A DNA stretch of 32,485 nucleotides from Oscillospiraceae bacterium (GCA_017624715.1 JAGAMN010000026.1:1-32485); one strand, 5' to 3'; counted from the first letter of the stretch, positions 7,480 to 15,300 are shown. The notes: a model not told the origin generated them from the sequence alone. Numbers and translations are program-made.

Positions 7480-8132
7480 TGTCAAATGTAACTTCGGTGC
7501 TGCGTTCTGCCGGATATCGGACCGGTAATGCAAACCCCGGCAGCGTTATGCCGGAAATCACAGAGCCTGTTGTGGCTGTGAATTTGGAACGGGCCGATAT
7601 GGAGGCCCGTACAGCGGTTGTACGGGTTACGGTTGTGGCACCCTTGGTTTTGGGTGCCAGGTCCTGCGAAGAACAGGGCTTGGAAATTTGTAGGGTTCTG
7701 TCTGGATTGGGCGGAAAATGCGAATTACAGCCCTGTAAGTTCAATGCCAAAACCGAGATGTTCAGCACGGCAATACTGGTAACTTTTCAGGGAAATGTGC
7801 TGGACGATAACTGGGTGATGGGAGATCTGTGCCAGGTGCGGTTTGGGTCGGGCTACTATTTGAACAAGGTGATATCGTTTACCTCCTGGCAAGAGTCAGA
7901 GGAAGGAAAAACCTTGGCAGATAGCAGCTGGAAGATCCGGGTGGAGGAGCAGCTGGATGCCATCCGATTGGAGGAAGTGCCTTCTGGAGTCACTAAAATT
8001 ACGGTGACTTTCGAAGATGGTCAGGAGGCGTACAATGAATGTAAGCTCACCGGCAGGAAACGGATCATTCAAGACGGTACATTGGTGCAGGTCTGGGATG
8101 CGACAGCATTGAACAGGACAATCGATTCCTAA
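7467..8132 (+). CDS. Last gene of the head module, possible tail-completion-type protein (unrecognised)
   Basis: 221 residues; the ATG at 7467 follows CAAGGAGGACAC. The first 110 or so residues (MADIMSNVTSVLRSAGY...) have the size and alternating pattern of tail-terminator or neck proteins. The second half contains a strand-rich segment (VRFGSGYYLNKVISFTSW) and ends TALNRTIDS. It could be two small domains fused. It is the final gene before a strong terminator. In an intact siphophage the major tail protein, tape measure and later genes would follow here, and none do. The function is not established. Confidence 0.4.
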   Translation: MADIMSNVTSVLRSAGYRTGNANPGSVMPEITEPVVAVNLERADMEARTAVVRVTVVAPLVLGARSCEEQGLEICRVLSGLGGKCELQPCKFNAKTEMFSTAILVTFQGNVLDDNWVMGDLCQVRFGSGYYLNKVISFTSWQESEEGKTLADSSWKIRVEEQLDAIRLEEVPSGVTKITVTFEDGQEAYNECKLTGRKRIIQDGTLVQVWDATALNRTIDS

Positions 8133-8140
8133 AAAGGAAA

Positions 8141-8166
8141 GCAGGGTGTTAGCACCCTGCTTTTTT
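8141..8166. terminator. Bidirectional terminator between head module and rrf2
   Basis: GCAGGGTG (8141-8148) pairs with CACCCTGC (8153-8160) around TTAG, followed by TTTTTTATTT on the plus strand and TTTCCTTTTT on the minus strand. It ends the head module and the convergent iscS-iscU-rrf2 operon. Confidence 0.85.
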
Positions 8167-8581
8167 ATTTGGTTACATGGTCTTTCAGTAGATCGGCAAG
8201 GGTAATTCCCTCAAAGAAATCGTCGATCATTCTGTCTAACCGATCCCACATAGGTTTGGTTTGGCAGCATTCGGTACGGGAACAGGCTGCCGGACCCTGG
8301 CTGGTACAGGATACCACTGCAAGAGAACCCTCGGTCAGCTTCAAAATACTGCCGATGGTGTAACCCTCTGCAGGGCGATTCAAGCGGTAGCCGCCGCCTT
8401 TGCCGTGAACGGCATCCAGAAATCCTGCCTTGCTCAAAACGGTCATGATGGACTCCAGATATTTTTGAGAAATGTGCTCACTTTCGGCAATTTCCTTCAA
8501 GGGCACAAACTCTTCCGCCGGCCGCTGTGCCAGGCACACCATGACCCGAAGGGCATATCGTCCTTTTGTTGATACGATCAT
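8165..8581 (-). CDS. Rrf2-family regulator (IscR-like)
   Basis: A 138-residue winged-helix regulator. The N-terminal STKGRYALRVMVCLA and the HISQKYLESI recognition region are standard Rrf2 features, as is GKGGGYRL in the wing. Cys92, Cys100, Cys105 and Cys106 are placed like the cluster ligands Cys92/98/104 of IscR, so it probably senses Fe-S status. It starts 3 bases after the iscU stop without a clear ribosome binding site, suggesting translational coupling. It is the last gene of the iscS-iscU operon and the likely occupant of the palindrome over that operon's promoter. Confidence 0.88.
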   Translation of the reverse strand: MIVSTKGRYALRVMVCLAQRPAEEFVPLKEIAESEHISQKYLESIMTVLSKAGFLDAVHGKGGGYRLNRPAEGYTIGSILKLTEGSLAVVSCTSQGPAACSRTECCQTKPMWDRLDRMIDDFFEGITLADLLKDHVTK

Positions 8582-8584
8582 GGC

Positions 8585-9013
8585 TTAGTGGCAATGAGCG
8601 CAGTTTGCGCAGTCGGGGAACTGGTTTTTGTCGTAGGGAATGTTGTTCTTGTCGAAGTAGTCCTTCAGCGCATTCTTGATCGCTTCCTCGGCCAGAACAG
8701 AGCAGTGGAGCTTGTGTGCCGGCAGACCGTCCAGAGCCTCGGCAACGGCCTTGTTAGTCAGTGCCATGGCCTCATGAATGGACTTGCCCATGATCATTTC
8801 GGTAGCCATGGAAGAAGATGCAATGGCGCTGCCGCAGCCAAAGGTCTCGAATTTTACATCCACGATGGTTTCGTTTTCAATCTTCAGGTAGATCTTCATG
8901 ATGTCGCCGCACTTGGCGTTGCCTACCTCGCCGACACCGTCGGCATTTTCAATCACACCAACATTTCTGGGGTTGGTGAAATGGTCCATAACTTTTTCAC
9001 TGTAAAGTGCCAT
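8585..9013 (-). CDS. iscU: Fe-S cluster assembly scaffold (IscU/NifU N-terminal type)
   Basis: A 142-residue scaffold on which Fe-S clusters are built from sulfur delivered by the desulfurase next door. The three cluster ligands are Cys35 (NAKCGD, with the adjacent Asp37), Cys60 (FGCGSA) and Cys104 (KLHCSVL). After the normal end of the fold there is an extra C-terminal tail with Cys135, Cys138 and Cys141 followed by His (CANCAHCH). That looks like a second metal site and is not part of the classical scaffold. It lies 14 bases downstream of iscS. Confidence 0.93.
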   Translation of the reverse strand: MALYSEKVMDHFTNPRNVGVIENADGVGEVGNAKCGDIMKIYLKIENETIVDVKFETFGCGSAIASSSMATEMIMGKSIHEAMALTNKAVAEALDGLPAHKLHCSVLAEEAIKNALKDYFDKNNIPYDKNQFPDCANCAHCH

Positions 9014-9027
9014 AACTAATTCTCCTC

Positions 9028-10215
9028 TTACAGAATAAATTCGCGCTTACCGGTCATCAGGTCTCTCCAGACCGGGCTCATGTTACGAAGGGTCTGCACC
9101 ACCTGGGGTACAACGGTAAGGATGTGGTCGATCTCTTCGTCGGTGTTGTACTCGCTCAGAGACAGCCGCAGGCTTCCGTGGGCCACATCGTGGACTCTGC
9201 CGATGGCCAGCAGCACATGGCTGGGGTCCAGACTGCCGGAAGTGCAGGCGGAGCCGGAAGAAGCGCAGATGCCCTTCATATCCAGCATCAGAAGCAGTGC
9301 TTCGCCCTCAATGCCTTCAAAGCAGAAACTCACGTTGCCCGGCAGGCGGTTGACACGGTCGCCGTTCAAATCGCAATGGGGGATCTGAGAAAGACCGGCG
9401 ATGAGCTTGTCCCGCAGGGCGGTGATCTTGGCGGTATTGGCCTCCAGGTTGGTGCAAGCCTCTTCCAAAGCAGCCACCATGCCGCAGATGCCGGGAAGAT
9501 TCTCAGTGCCGGCGCGTTTGCCCCGCTCCTGGGCACCGCCGTCAATGACGTTGGTCAGAGGGAAGCCCCGGCGGCAGTACAGCGCACCCACGCCCTTGGG
9601 GCCATGGAACTTGTGGGCGGACAGGCTCAGCATATCGATGTTCATGGCCTTTACATCAATGGCCAGGTGACCGACGGCCTGGACAGCATCGGTGTGGAAG
9701 GGGATACCGGCTTCCTTACAAATTGCGCCGATCTCAGCGATGGGCAGGATGGAGCCGATTTCGTTATTGGCGAACATCACGGTGACCAGGCAGGTGTCTT
9801 CCCGGAGGGCATCCTTGACCTGCTGGGCGGTAATGTTGTGGTTCTGCGTCACATCCAGATAGGTAACGGAGAAGCCTTCCTTTTCCAGTTTCTGGAGGGT
9901 GTGCAGCACAGCGTGGTGCTCAAAGGCGGTGGAGATGATGTGCATCTTGCCCTTGCGCTGACCCAACCGGGCGGCGGAAAGAATTGCCTGATTATCCGCT
10001 TCGCTGCCGCCGGAGGTAAAATAGATTTCCCGGGGTTCGCAGCCAAGGCACTTGGCTACCCGGGCACGGGCATCCTCCAGCACTTCCTTGGCTTCCTGGC
10101 CAACGGTGTGCAAGCTGGAGGGATTTCCGTAGTATGTTTCAAAACAGGGCATCATAGCCCGAAGCGCGGCGTCACTGATTTTTGTGGTGGCCGCGTTATC
10201 AGCATAAACCTGCAT
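9028..10215 (-). CDS. iscS: Cysteine desulfurase
   Basis: A 395-residue PLP enzyme that removes sulfur from L-cysteine and passes it as a persulfide to the scaffold. Visible features are the PLP-binding Lys202 in SAHKFHGPKG, the phosphate-binding TSGGSEADN (67-75), and the catalytic Cys324 in the loop CASSGSACTSGSLD. That longer loop before the cysteine is the group I (IscS/NifS) type. It is first in the operon iscS-iscU-rrf2. The ribosome binding site is weak (AAAGG). Confidence 0.95.
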   Translation of the reverse strand: MQVYADNAATTKISDAALRAMMPCFETYYGNPSSLHTVGQEAKEVLEDARARVAKCLGCEPREIYFTSGGSEADNQAILSAARLGQRKGKMHIISTAFEHHAVLHTLQKLEKEGFSVTYLDVTQNHNITAQQVKDALREDTCLVTVMFANNEIGSILPIAEIGAICKEAGIPFHTDAVQAVGHLAIDVKAMNIDMLSLSAHKFHGPKGVGALYCRRGFPLTNVIDGGAQERGKRAGTENLPGICGMVAALEEACTNLEANTAKITALRDKLIAGLSQIPHCDLNGDRVNRLPGNVSFCFEGIEGEALLLMLDMKGICASSGSACTSGSLDPSHVLLAIGRVHDVAHGSLRLSLSEYNTDEEIDHILTVVPQVVQTLRNMSPVWRDLMTGKREFIL

Positions 10216-10254
10216 AAAATCAACCTTTCTGAGACTTTCTTTATTTCCTAGGGT

Positions 10255-10292
10255 ACTATACCATTATTTACCTACTCTGTCAATAGGTAAAT
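10255..10292 (-). promoter_or_regulatory. iscS promoter with overlapping palindromic operator
   Basis: On the minus strand TTGACA (10283-10278) and TATAGT (10260-10255) are 17 bases apart. A perfect 9-bp inverted repeat, ATTTACCTA (10266-10274) and TAGGTAAAT (10284-10292), straddles the -35 box with 9 bases between arms. Binding there would block RNA polymerase. The Rrf2 protein encoded at the end of the operon is the obvious candidate; this is inferred from position. Confidence 0.8.
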
Positions 10293-10331
10293 CAAAGAAA
10301 GCGATGTCTTCCCTGAAGGGAAGACACGGAA

Positions 10332-10784
10332 TTATCCAAACAATGCCTTTTCAAGAATTGTCACGAATTGCGTAAGGCCATCCCGGTCAAACTCTGTAAA
10401 GCGATTGAAAGTTGGACTATCGATATCCAGTACGCCCCACACAGCACCGTTCTTGCGAATGGGCACCACAATTTCAGAATTGGATGCGCTGTCGCAGGCG
10501 ATGTGGCCGGGAAATGCGTGGACATCCGGAACCAGCTGTGTGGCATTTTGTGCTGCGGCTGTTCCGCAGACACCTTTTCCAAAAGGAATTTCAATGCAGG
10601 CAGGCTTGCCCTGGAAGGGGCCTAAATACAGCACATTGCCTTCTGTCAAGTAAAAACCTGCCCAGTTGATATCCGGTAATTCCTGCCACAAAAGTGCAGC
10701 CGCATTGGCAAGATTGGAAATGGGATAGGGAATATCCTGGGTCAGAGCACGCAGTTGGGTGCATAAAGAATCGTAATTTACCAA
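10332..10784 (-). CDS. Free methionine-(R)-sulfoxide reductase (GAF domain)
   Basis: A 150-residue GAF-fold enzyme that reduces free Met-R-sulfoxide. The family signature runs through the protein: INWAGFYL, LGPFQGKPAC with Cys63, GKGVCG with Cys73, and VPDVHAFPGHIACD with Cys97, the three cysteines of the fRMsr catalytic system. A TTG at 10784 is the preferred start because AAGGAGG lies 8 bases upstream. The longer in-frame ATG at 10856 would add 24 residues not typical of the family and would place the ribosome site inside the gene. It appears to be a single-gene unit. Confidence 0.9.
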   Translation of the reverse strand: MVNYDSLCTQLRALTQDIPYPISNLANAAALLWQELPDINWAGFYLTEGNVLYLGPFQGKPACIEIPFGKGVCGTAAAQNATQLVPDVHAFPGHIACDSASNSEIVVPIRKNGAVWGVLDIDSPTFNRFTEFDRDGLTQFVTILEKALFG

Positions 10785-10951
10785 ATCGATCGCCTCCTTA
10801 GTATGAACCATCATACAGGAAAAATGCTCCTGTGGCAAGTATTTTGTAAAAATCACAAAATTCCCAGTTATACCCTATTTTTTCGACTTTTGCTGGGGTT
10901 ACAACGCAAGCAATGTTGGTATATTAAGAGGGCAGGCAAGGAGGGAAGAAC

Positions 10952-11917
10952 ATGAATGCATTTATAAAGAGTATTGCAGTTGCAATGCTGTGTTTACTTT
11001 TATTACCGGTGGCAGTCCAGGCAAAGGACTTGGTGCCGGTGGGGCAAGTGGTAGGGCTGGAATTACAAAGCGGCACGGTGACCATAGAGGATTTTGATAC
11101 GCAGATGGGTGCGGCAGCTAAAGAAGCCGGGCTTCGCCTGGGGGATGTACTGGTAAAGATCAACGGAAAGAACATCCACTGCAGCGAGGATGTTCGGCAG
11201 GCTTTGAAACAGTCCACAGGTACTGTGCGGATTACCGTCAAACGGGGAAATAAAACGGAAAACTGCACGGTTAAGCCCCAGATCACCGCCGATGGTCCGA
11301 AATTGGGCTTGTATTTGCGGCAGGGTGTAACGGGTATTGGCACGGTGACTTGGTACGATCCGGAAACCGGGGATTTTGGAGCGCTGGGTCACGGCGTCAA
11401 CAGCAGCGACGGGGGATTGCTGCCCATTACCGGGGGTAATGCATACAGCGCCAAGGTGGTGACGGTGAAAAAGGGTATGTCTGGAAAACCGGGACAGTTA
11501 GTCGGATCCGTTGAAAATGCCGATCCGGCAGGTACTTTGCGTAAAAACACCGCCCAGGGCGTTTTTGGCAAGGCACAGCGGCCTTGGGAGAAGCCGACTA
11601 TGCAGGTCGCTGAAATTGGGGAAGTAAAAACCGGCAAGGCCACCATTTTATCCACGGTGGATGGAAAAGGTGTTCGTGAATATTCTGTGGAAATTTTGAA
11701 AATTTATCCGAAATCTCGACAAAGCGGGCGAAATCTGCTGCTTCGGGTCACAGATCCGGAATTGCTGCAGATCACCGGGGGGATCGTCCAGGGAATGAGC
11801 GGCAGTCCCATTATTCAGGATGGTAAGCTTGTGGGAGCCGTCACCCACGTTCTGGTGAACGACCCCACAACGGGGTATGGGATTTTTATTGAGAATATGC
11901 TGGATGCGGCAGCGTAG
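10952..11917 (+). CDS. spoIVB: SpoIVB-like serine peptidase with PDZ domain
   Basis: 321 residues with an N-terminal signal/anchor (about 4-24), a PDZ domain (about 28-105; LRLGDVLVKINGK) and a SpoIVB peptidase S55 domain. The triad is visible as His147 (LGHGVN), Asp268 (VTDPE) and Ser283 (QGMSGSPI). The 15-residue Asp-Ser spacing matches that of Bacillus SpoIVB. In sporulation this protease passes from the forespore and triggers processing of pro-sigma-K through SpoIVFA/BFA. It implies a sporulating or recently sporulating lineage. The usual neighbours recN and spo0A are not here. AAGGAGGG precedes the ATG. Confidence 0.9.
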   Translation: MNAFIKSIAVAMLCLLLLPVAVQAKDLVPVGQVVGLELQSGTVTIEDFDTQMGAAAKEAGLRLGDVLVKINGKNIHCSEDVRQALKQSTGTVRITVKRGNKTENCTVKPQITADGPKLGLYLRQGVTGIGTVTWYDPETGDFGALGHGVNSSDGGLLPITGGNAYSAKVVTVKKGMSGKPGQLVGSVENADPAGTLRKNTAQGVFGKAQRPWEKPTMQVAEIGEVKTGKATILSTVDGKGVREYSVEILKIYPKSRQSGRNLLLRVTDPELLQITGGIVQGMSGSPIIQDGKLVGAVTHVLVNDPTTGYGIFIENMLDAAA

Positions 11918-11918
11918 G

Positions 11919-12028
11919 AAATTGAAAATGGAAAGTTGAAAATTGAAAATTGTGCTTCGCACTGCGCTCAGGATGACAAACAGAAAAAACTGTCATTCTG
12001 AGCGAGCGGAGCGAGTCGAAGAATCCGT
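11919..12028. repeat. AATTGAAAA tandem tract and paired REP-like repeat
   Basis: 11919-11950 repeats GAAATTGAAAATGGAAAGTT-like units. It is followed by two inverted arms: GCTTCGCACTGCGCTCAGGA then TGACA (ending 11978), and TGTCATTCTGAGCGAGCGGA then GCGAGTCGAAGAATCC. The arms match the repeats at 5660 and 20469. Confidence 0.75.
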
Positions 12029-12048
12029 AACAATAGTGAGGAGAAGAA

Positions 12049-12237
12049 ATGATGGACTTCTACAAAGTACCCATTGGGTTTGGCTTGGCGTTGGCTGGAA
12101 ATACGGCAGCAATGAACCGTTATTCCCGCATGACGGAGCAAGAAAAACGGGAGATTCTGAACAAGGCGCACAATGTCCGCTCAGAAAAGGAAATGTATTC
12201 CCTGGTGGCAAGCCTCGCAAACGGGACGATGGAATAA
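12049..12237 (+). CDS. Small 62-residue protein of unknown function
   Basis: It begins MMDFYKVPIGFGLALAGNTA; GAGGAGAAGAA lies just upstream, so the first or second Met is the start. The first 20 residues contain a short hydrophobic stretch (VPIGFGLALAGNTAAM). The rest is charged and helical (MTEQEKREILNKAHNV, SEKEMYSLVASL). A terminator follows directly. The good ribosome binding site and coding-like composition favour a real gene, but I do not recognise a family. It lies just after the REP-like repeat pair, without a clear promoter. Confidence 0.6.
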   Translation: MMDFYKVPIGFGLALAGNTAAMNRYSRMTEQEKREILNKAHNVRSEKEMYSLVASLANGTME

Positions 12238-12244
12238 AGAAAGG

Positions 12245-12264
12245 GCGGTCGTTGACCGCTTTTT
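12245..12264 (+). terminator. Terminator after the 62-residue gene
   Basis: GCGGTC (12245-12250), GTT loop, GACCGC (12254-12259), then TTTTTCTC. Confidence 0.7.
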
Positions 12265-12286
12265 CTCGTTGACCAACCCAAAAATG

Positions 12287-12315
12287 TTGACATTCTTTCT
12301 GTTTTTTTGTAAAAT
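12287..12315 (+). promoter_or_regulatory. Sigma-A promoter of the DUF4956-VTC-CotH operon
   Basis: TTGACA (12287-12292) and TAAAAT (12310-12315) with a 17-base spacer, 37 bases before the first start codon. Confidence 0.85.
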
Positions 12316-12351
12316 CAAAACAGAATTCTAAACAAAAATGGAGGTTTTCTT

Positions 12352-13020
12352 ATGGGCGACATTTTTAAAGATTCTGTTTTGGATAAGCTCCAAGCCGGTG
12401 AGCTGACCATGACGGCTATTGCTATCACATTGGGCATTGCCCTTGCGATGGGCGTGTTTCTCTACGTTATCTATCGGCTGAATACCCGCAACAGCTTTTA
12501 CAACCGCAGCTTTAATAAGTCTCTGGCAATTCTGCCGGTGATCACTGCGGCAATCATGCTGGCTATGGGCAGTAACCTGACCATCAGCTTGGGTATGGTG
12601 GGCGCGCTGAGTATCGTCCGTTTCCGTAATGCTGTTAAGGATCCCTGCGATCTGACCTACCTGTTCTGGAGCATTACCCTGGGTATCGTTATCGGTGCAG
12701 GATTGTTTGAACTGGCTATTCTGCTGAGCCTGGCAGCTACGATTTTGGTTTTCGTGCTGGATCTGATTCCTTCCTTCAGGGCACCCTGCCTGCTGGTGGT
12801 ATCCGGCGAAAATGCAGCGGTGGAGCATGCGCTAATTGAATGCGTCAAGTCTCACACCAAGGCAGTTAAGATTCGCAGCAGAAATGTCAGCACCAAGGGC
12901 GCTGAGTGGATCCTGGAGCTGCGGGTGCGGAAGGAAAATGACCTGGTGCAGCAGGTGGCTGCCCTGGAAGGCGTGCGCTCCGTACATATGATGACCCACG
13001 ACGGCGAAGTCCGGTTCTGA
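12352..13020 (+). CDS. DUF4956 membrane protein
   Basis: 222 residues with four hydrophobic segments in the first 150 (about 18-42, 56-80, 100-122, 124-146) and a soluble C-terminal domain (150-222) of alternating strands and helices. The segment LGMVGALSIVRFRNAVKDP is the hallmark of DUF4956, a membrane family of unknown function. Genes of this family commonly accompany VTC-domain and CotH-like genes, as they do here. GGAGG precedes the ATG, and a near-consensus promoter lies 37 bases upstream. It is probably the membrane partner for the soluble VTC protein next door; that is inference. Confidence 0.85.
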   Translation: MGDIFKDSVLDKLQAGELTMTAIAITLGIALAMGVFLYVIYRLNTRNSFYNRSFNKSLAILPVITAAIMLAMGSNLTISLGMVGALSIVRFRNAVKDPCDLTYLFWSITLGIVIGAGLFELAILLSLAATILVFVLDLIPSFRAPCLLVVSGENAAVEHALIECVKSHTKAVKIRSRNVSTKGAEWILELRVRKENDLVQQVAALEGVRSVHMMTHDGEVRF

Positions 13021-13030
13021 TAGTGGCGGG

Positions 13031-13738
13031 GTGAGCACCATCGAATACAGAGTTGAGCAAAAATACCTGGTTTCTGACCTGGATCTTGCGTTGATCGCCG
13101 GCAGGCTGAAGGCTGTGATGAAGGCCGATATCCACCAGGATGGCGATTGCTACGAGGTGCGCAGCATCTATTTGGATGATATCTGGGACAGCTGCATGAA
13201 CGAAAATGAGGACGGTGTGGATAACCGGAAAAAGTACCGGATTCGCACCTACGATACCCCCGGTGCGCCATTGCGGTTGGAGATCAAGGAAAAATACCGG
13301 GGCTTTACGAAAAAATCCAGCGCGATTTTGGATCAGCAGACCTATGAAGGAATCCTTTCCGGGGATGATCTGCCGGAATTTGGCAGCAATCCGGTGGTGA
13401 ATCAATTGCTTTTGCAAATGCGCCGCCGTAAGTTGCAGCCCAAGATTGCGGTGGTATATCAGCGAACCGCATTTGTGTACCCCACCGGCAATGTGCGGAT
13501 CACCTTTGACCGGAATATCATGGCCACCCGTGACTTGAGTTCTTTTTTGGATCCTCATGTCAGTGGCCTGGTACCGGTGTTACCAACAGGCATGCATGTG
13601 CTGGAAGTGAAGTATGATGAATTGCTCCCGGATGTGATCGCCGGGCAATTGGAGATCGGCAAGCTCCGCCAAACCGCTTTTTCTAAGTATTATTTGGGTA
13701 GATTAGCGGTGAATGGAGAGTTTCCTATAGGAAAGTAA
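13031..13738 (+). CDS. VTC-domain protein (polyphosphate-polymerase-like)
   Basis: 235 residues. The triphosphate-tunnel fold is indicated by EYRVEQKYLV at the N-terminus, the paired-charge strands YEVRSIYLD, KYRIRTYD and LRLEIKEK, KKSSA, and the late VLEVKYDELLPD. VTC domains in yeast make polyphosphate from ATP inside a basic tunnel, and bacterial homologues are presumed to act on nucleotides or polyphosphate. The start is GTG at 13031, with GGCGGG close upstream and 10 bases after the DUF4956 stop. It has no membrane segment, so it probably works with the DUF4956 protein at the inner membrane face. Confidence 0.85.
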   Translation: MSTIEYRVEQKYLVSDLDLALIAGRLKAVMKADIHQDGDCYEVRSIYLDDIWDSCMNENEDGVDNRKKYRIRTYDTPGAPLRLEIKEKYRGFTKKSSAILDQQTYEGILSGDDLPEFGSNPVVNQLLLQMRRRKLQPKIAVVYQRTAFVYPTGNVRITFDRNIMATRDLSSFLDPHVSGLVPVLPTGMHVLEVKYDELLPDVIAGQLEIGKLRQTAFSKYYLGRLAVNGEFPIGK

Positions 13739-13756
13739 GAAAGCAGGAGATGACAA

Positions 13757-15292
13757 ATGGCAGGAAAAACCATTGGTAAGATCATATTGCTGCTGTGCGC
13801 TGTTGCTGCCTTTGCCGCTGTGCTGGGCGCGTTTATCCAAGAGGAACGCAGTAATTGTATGGGCATCCAGCTGTTGGATGAAAAAGCTGTGAACCTGGAT
13901 AAAAAAATGGGCGACTTCGACTTGAATCATCTGACCTTTGATGGTCAGCCGGTGGCTTTTGACAAGACCCGCGGAATCGTATATATTTCTCAATCTCCAG
14001 CTAAAATCGGCAATTATTACACGATGGAGGGTGAGTTGCGGTGGAATGACCCGGATTCGGAAGTATGGTTCGTTAAGAACGAGCAGTTGATGAATCTGGA
14101 GGAAGCCATCAAGGATAATGAGCCTCTGCAGATGTACATCGCCAACGGAAAGCAGTACCAGTTGGTCAAGGTGGTAATCACGACCTTGCCGGTGATTCGT
14201 ATTGACGGCGAAATTACCCACAAAAATGAGGACAATCGGTATGTGTATACCGGAAACCTTTGCATGTGGACCGGAAAAGATCCCAGCACCGGCATTTATT
14301 CCGTAAAAACCAGCAACCTGGAATGGCACGTCCGGGGCAATACTACGGCCAAGAAACCCAAAAAACCATGGAAGCTGTCCTTAAAGGATGAAAACGGCGA
14401 AAATCTGAATATGGATTTTTTGGGGCTGGGCGCCGATGACGACTGGATCCTCAATTGCCTGACCATGGACGACACCAAGATGAAGGAAAAGCTGTTCATG
14501 GACTACTGGAATACCCTGGCTGCCCGGGAAGACCATATGTTTAAAATGTCTACCGGTGAGTATGTGGAAGTGGTTATCAACAACAAATATTTGGGATTGT
14601 TCCTAATGCAACGCAGAGTGGATGCCAAGTATTTGGAACTGGCTGAGGATGATGTTCTGCTGAAGGTGGTCAATTACGGCCTGACCAAGGCAGAGGAAGC
14701 CTACGAATTTATTACACCGCCGGTCAACGAAAAGCAGATTTACGCTACCATGCAGAAGGTTTTGGATCAAAAGGACAGCAGCATGTATAACCTGGACAAC
14801 ATGATCGACACGAACCTCATGATGCAGTTTACGGCGGCGCTGGACAATCAAGGCCTTAAGAATATGTTCCATGTACTGATCCCAAAGGGTGATACCTATG
14901 AGCATTATTTTGTTCCCTGGGATACGGATCAGAGCCTGGGCGTAGTCTGGAGTAATGAGAAGAAAAACTTTGACTACGATTTTTTCCGGGCCAGAAAAGA
15001 GCGTATCCAACGCAAGGAAACCGTAGCAATGGCAAAGCTCCATCCGGATTATTATCAGATGGAAGCGGTGCGTTGGTTCGAACTGCGGCAGGAACTGCTG
15101 ATCGAGGAGGACATCCTCCGCTACGTGGATGAAATGTATGCATTTCTGTCCGACTGCGGCGCGTTCGAGCGGGACACAAAACAGTGGGGTATTCGTTATG
15201 AAGGACAGGATACAGTCAAAGCCTTGAAACGGTTTATTTCTGCCCGACTGGAATACCTGGACGAATATTATACAGATCTGTTGGAGCGATAA
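13757..15292 (+). CDS. CotH-like protein kinase, membrane-anchored
   Basis: 511 residues with an N-terminal transmembrane anchor (about 8-26), an extracytoplasmic region (30-180) and a CotH domain. Family features are HVRGNTTAKKPKKPWKLSL near residue 190 and VPWDTDQSLG near 386-394, which holds the acidic metal-binding residues. CotH of Bacillus is an atypical secreted/spore-coat protein kinase. Here the gene closes the DUF4956-VTC-CotH set, so a sporulation-only role is less likely than an envelope role. A CAGGAG site precedes the ATG. The first 180 residues match nothing I recognise. Confidence 0.85.
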   Translation: MAGKTIGKIILLLCAVAAFAAVLGAFIQEERSNCMGIQLLDEKAVNLDKKMGDFDLNHLTFDGQPVAFDKTRGIVYISQSPAKIGNYYTMEGELRWNDPDSEVWFVKNEQLMNLEEAIKDNEPLQMYIANGKQYQLVKVVITTLPVIRIDGEITHKNEDNRYVYTGNLCMWTGKDPSTGIYSVKTSNLEWHVRGNTTAKKPKKPWKLSLKDENGENLNMDFLGLGADDDWILNCLTMDDTKMKEKLFMDYWNTLAAREDHMFKMSTGEYVEVVINNKYLGLFLMQRRVDAKYLELAEDDVLLKVVNYGLTKAEEAYEFITPPVNEKQIYATMQKVLDQKDSSMYNLDNMIDTNLMMQFTAALDNQGLKNMFHVLIPKGDTYEHYFVPWDTDQSLGVVWSNEKKNFDYDFFRARKERIQRKETVAMAKLHPDYYQMEAVRWFELRQELLIEEDILRYVDEMYAFLSDCGAFERDTKQWGIRYEGQDTVKALKRFISARLEYLDEYYTDLLER

Positions 15293-15300
15293 GACACAAT

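Noticed and set aside
13757-15292. CotH as a spore-coat gene tied to the SpoIVB gene nearby
   Set aside because: The operon context (DUF4956, VTC) and the sigma-A-type promoter point to a vegetative envelope role; the distance to spoIVB is coincidental.
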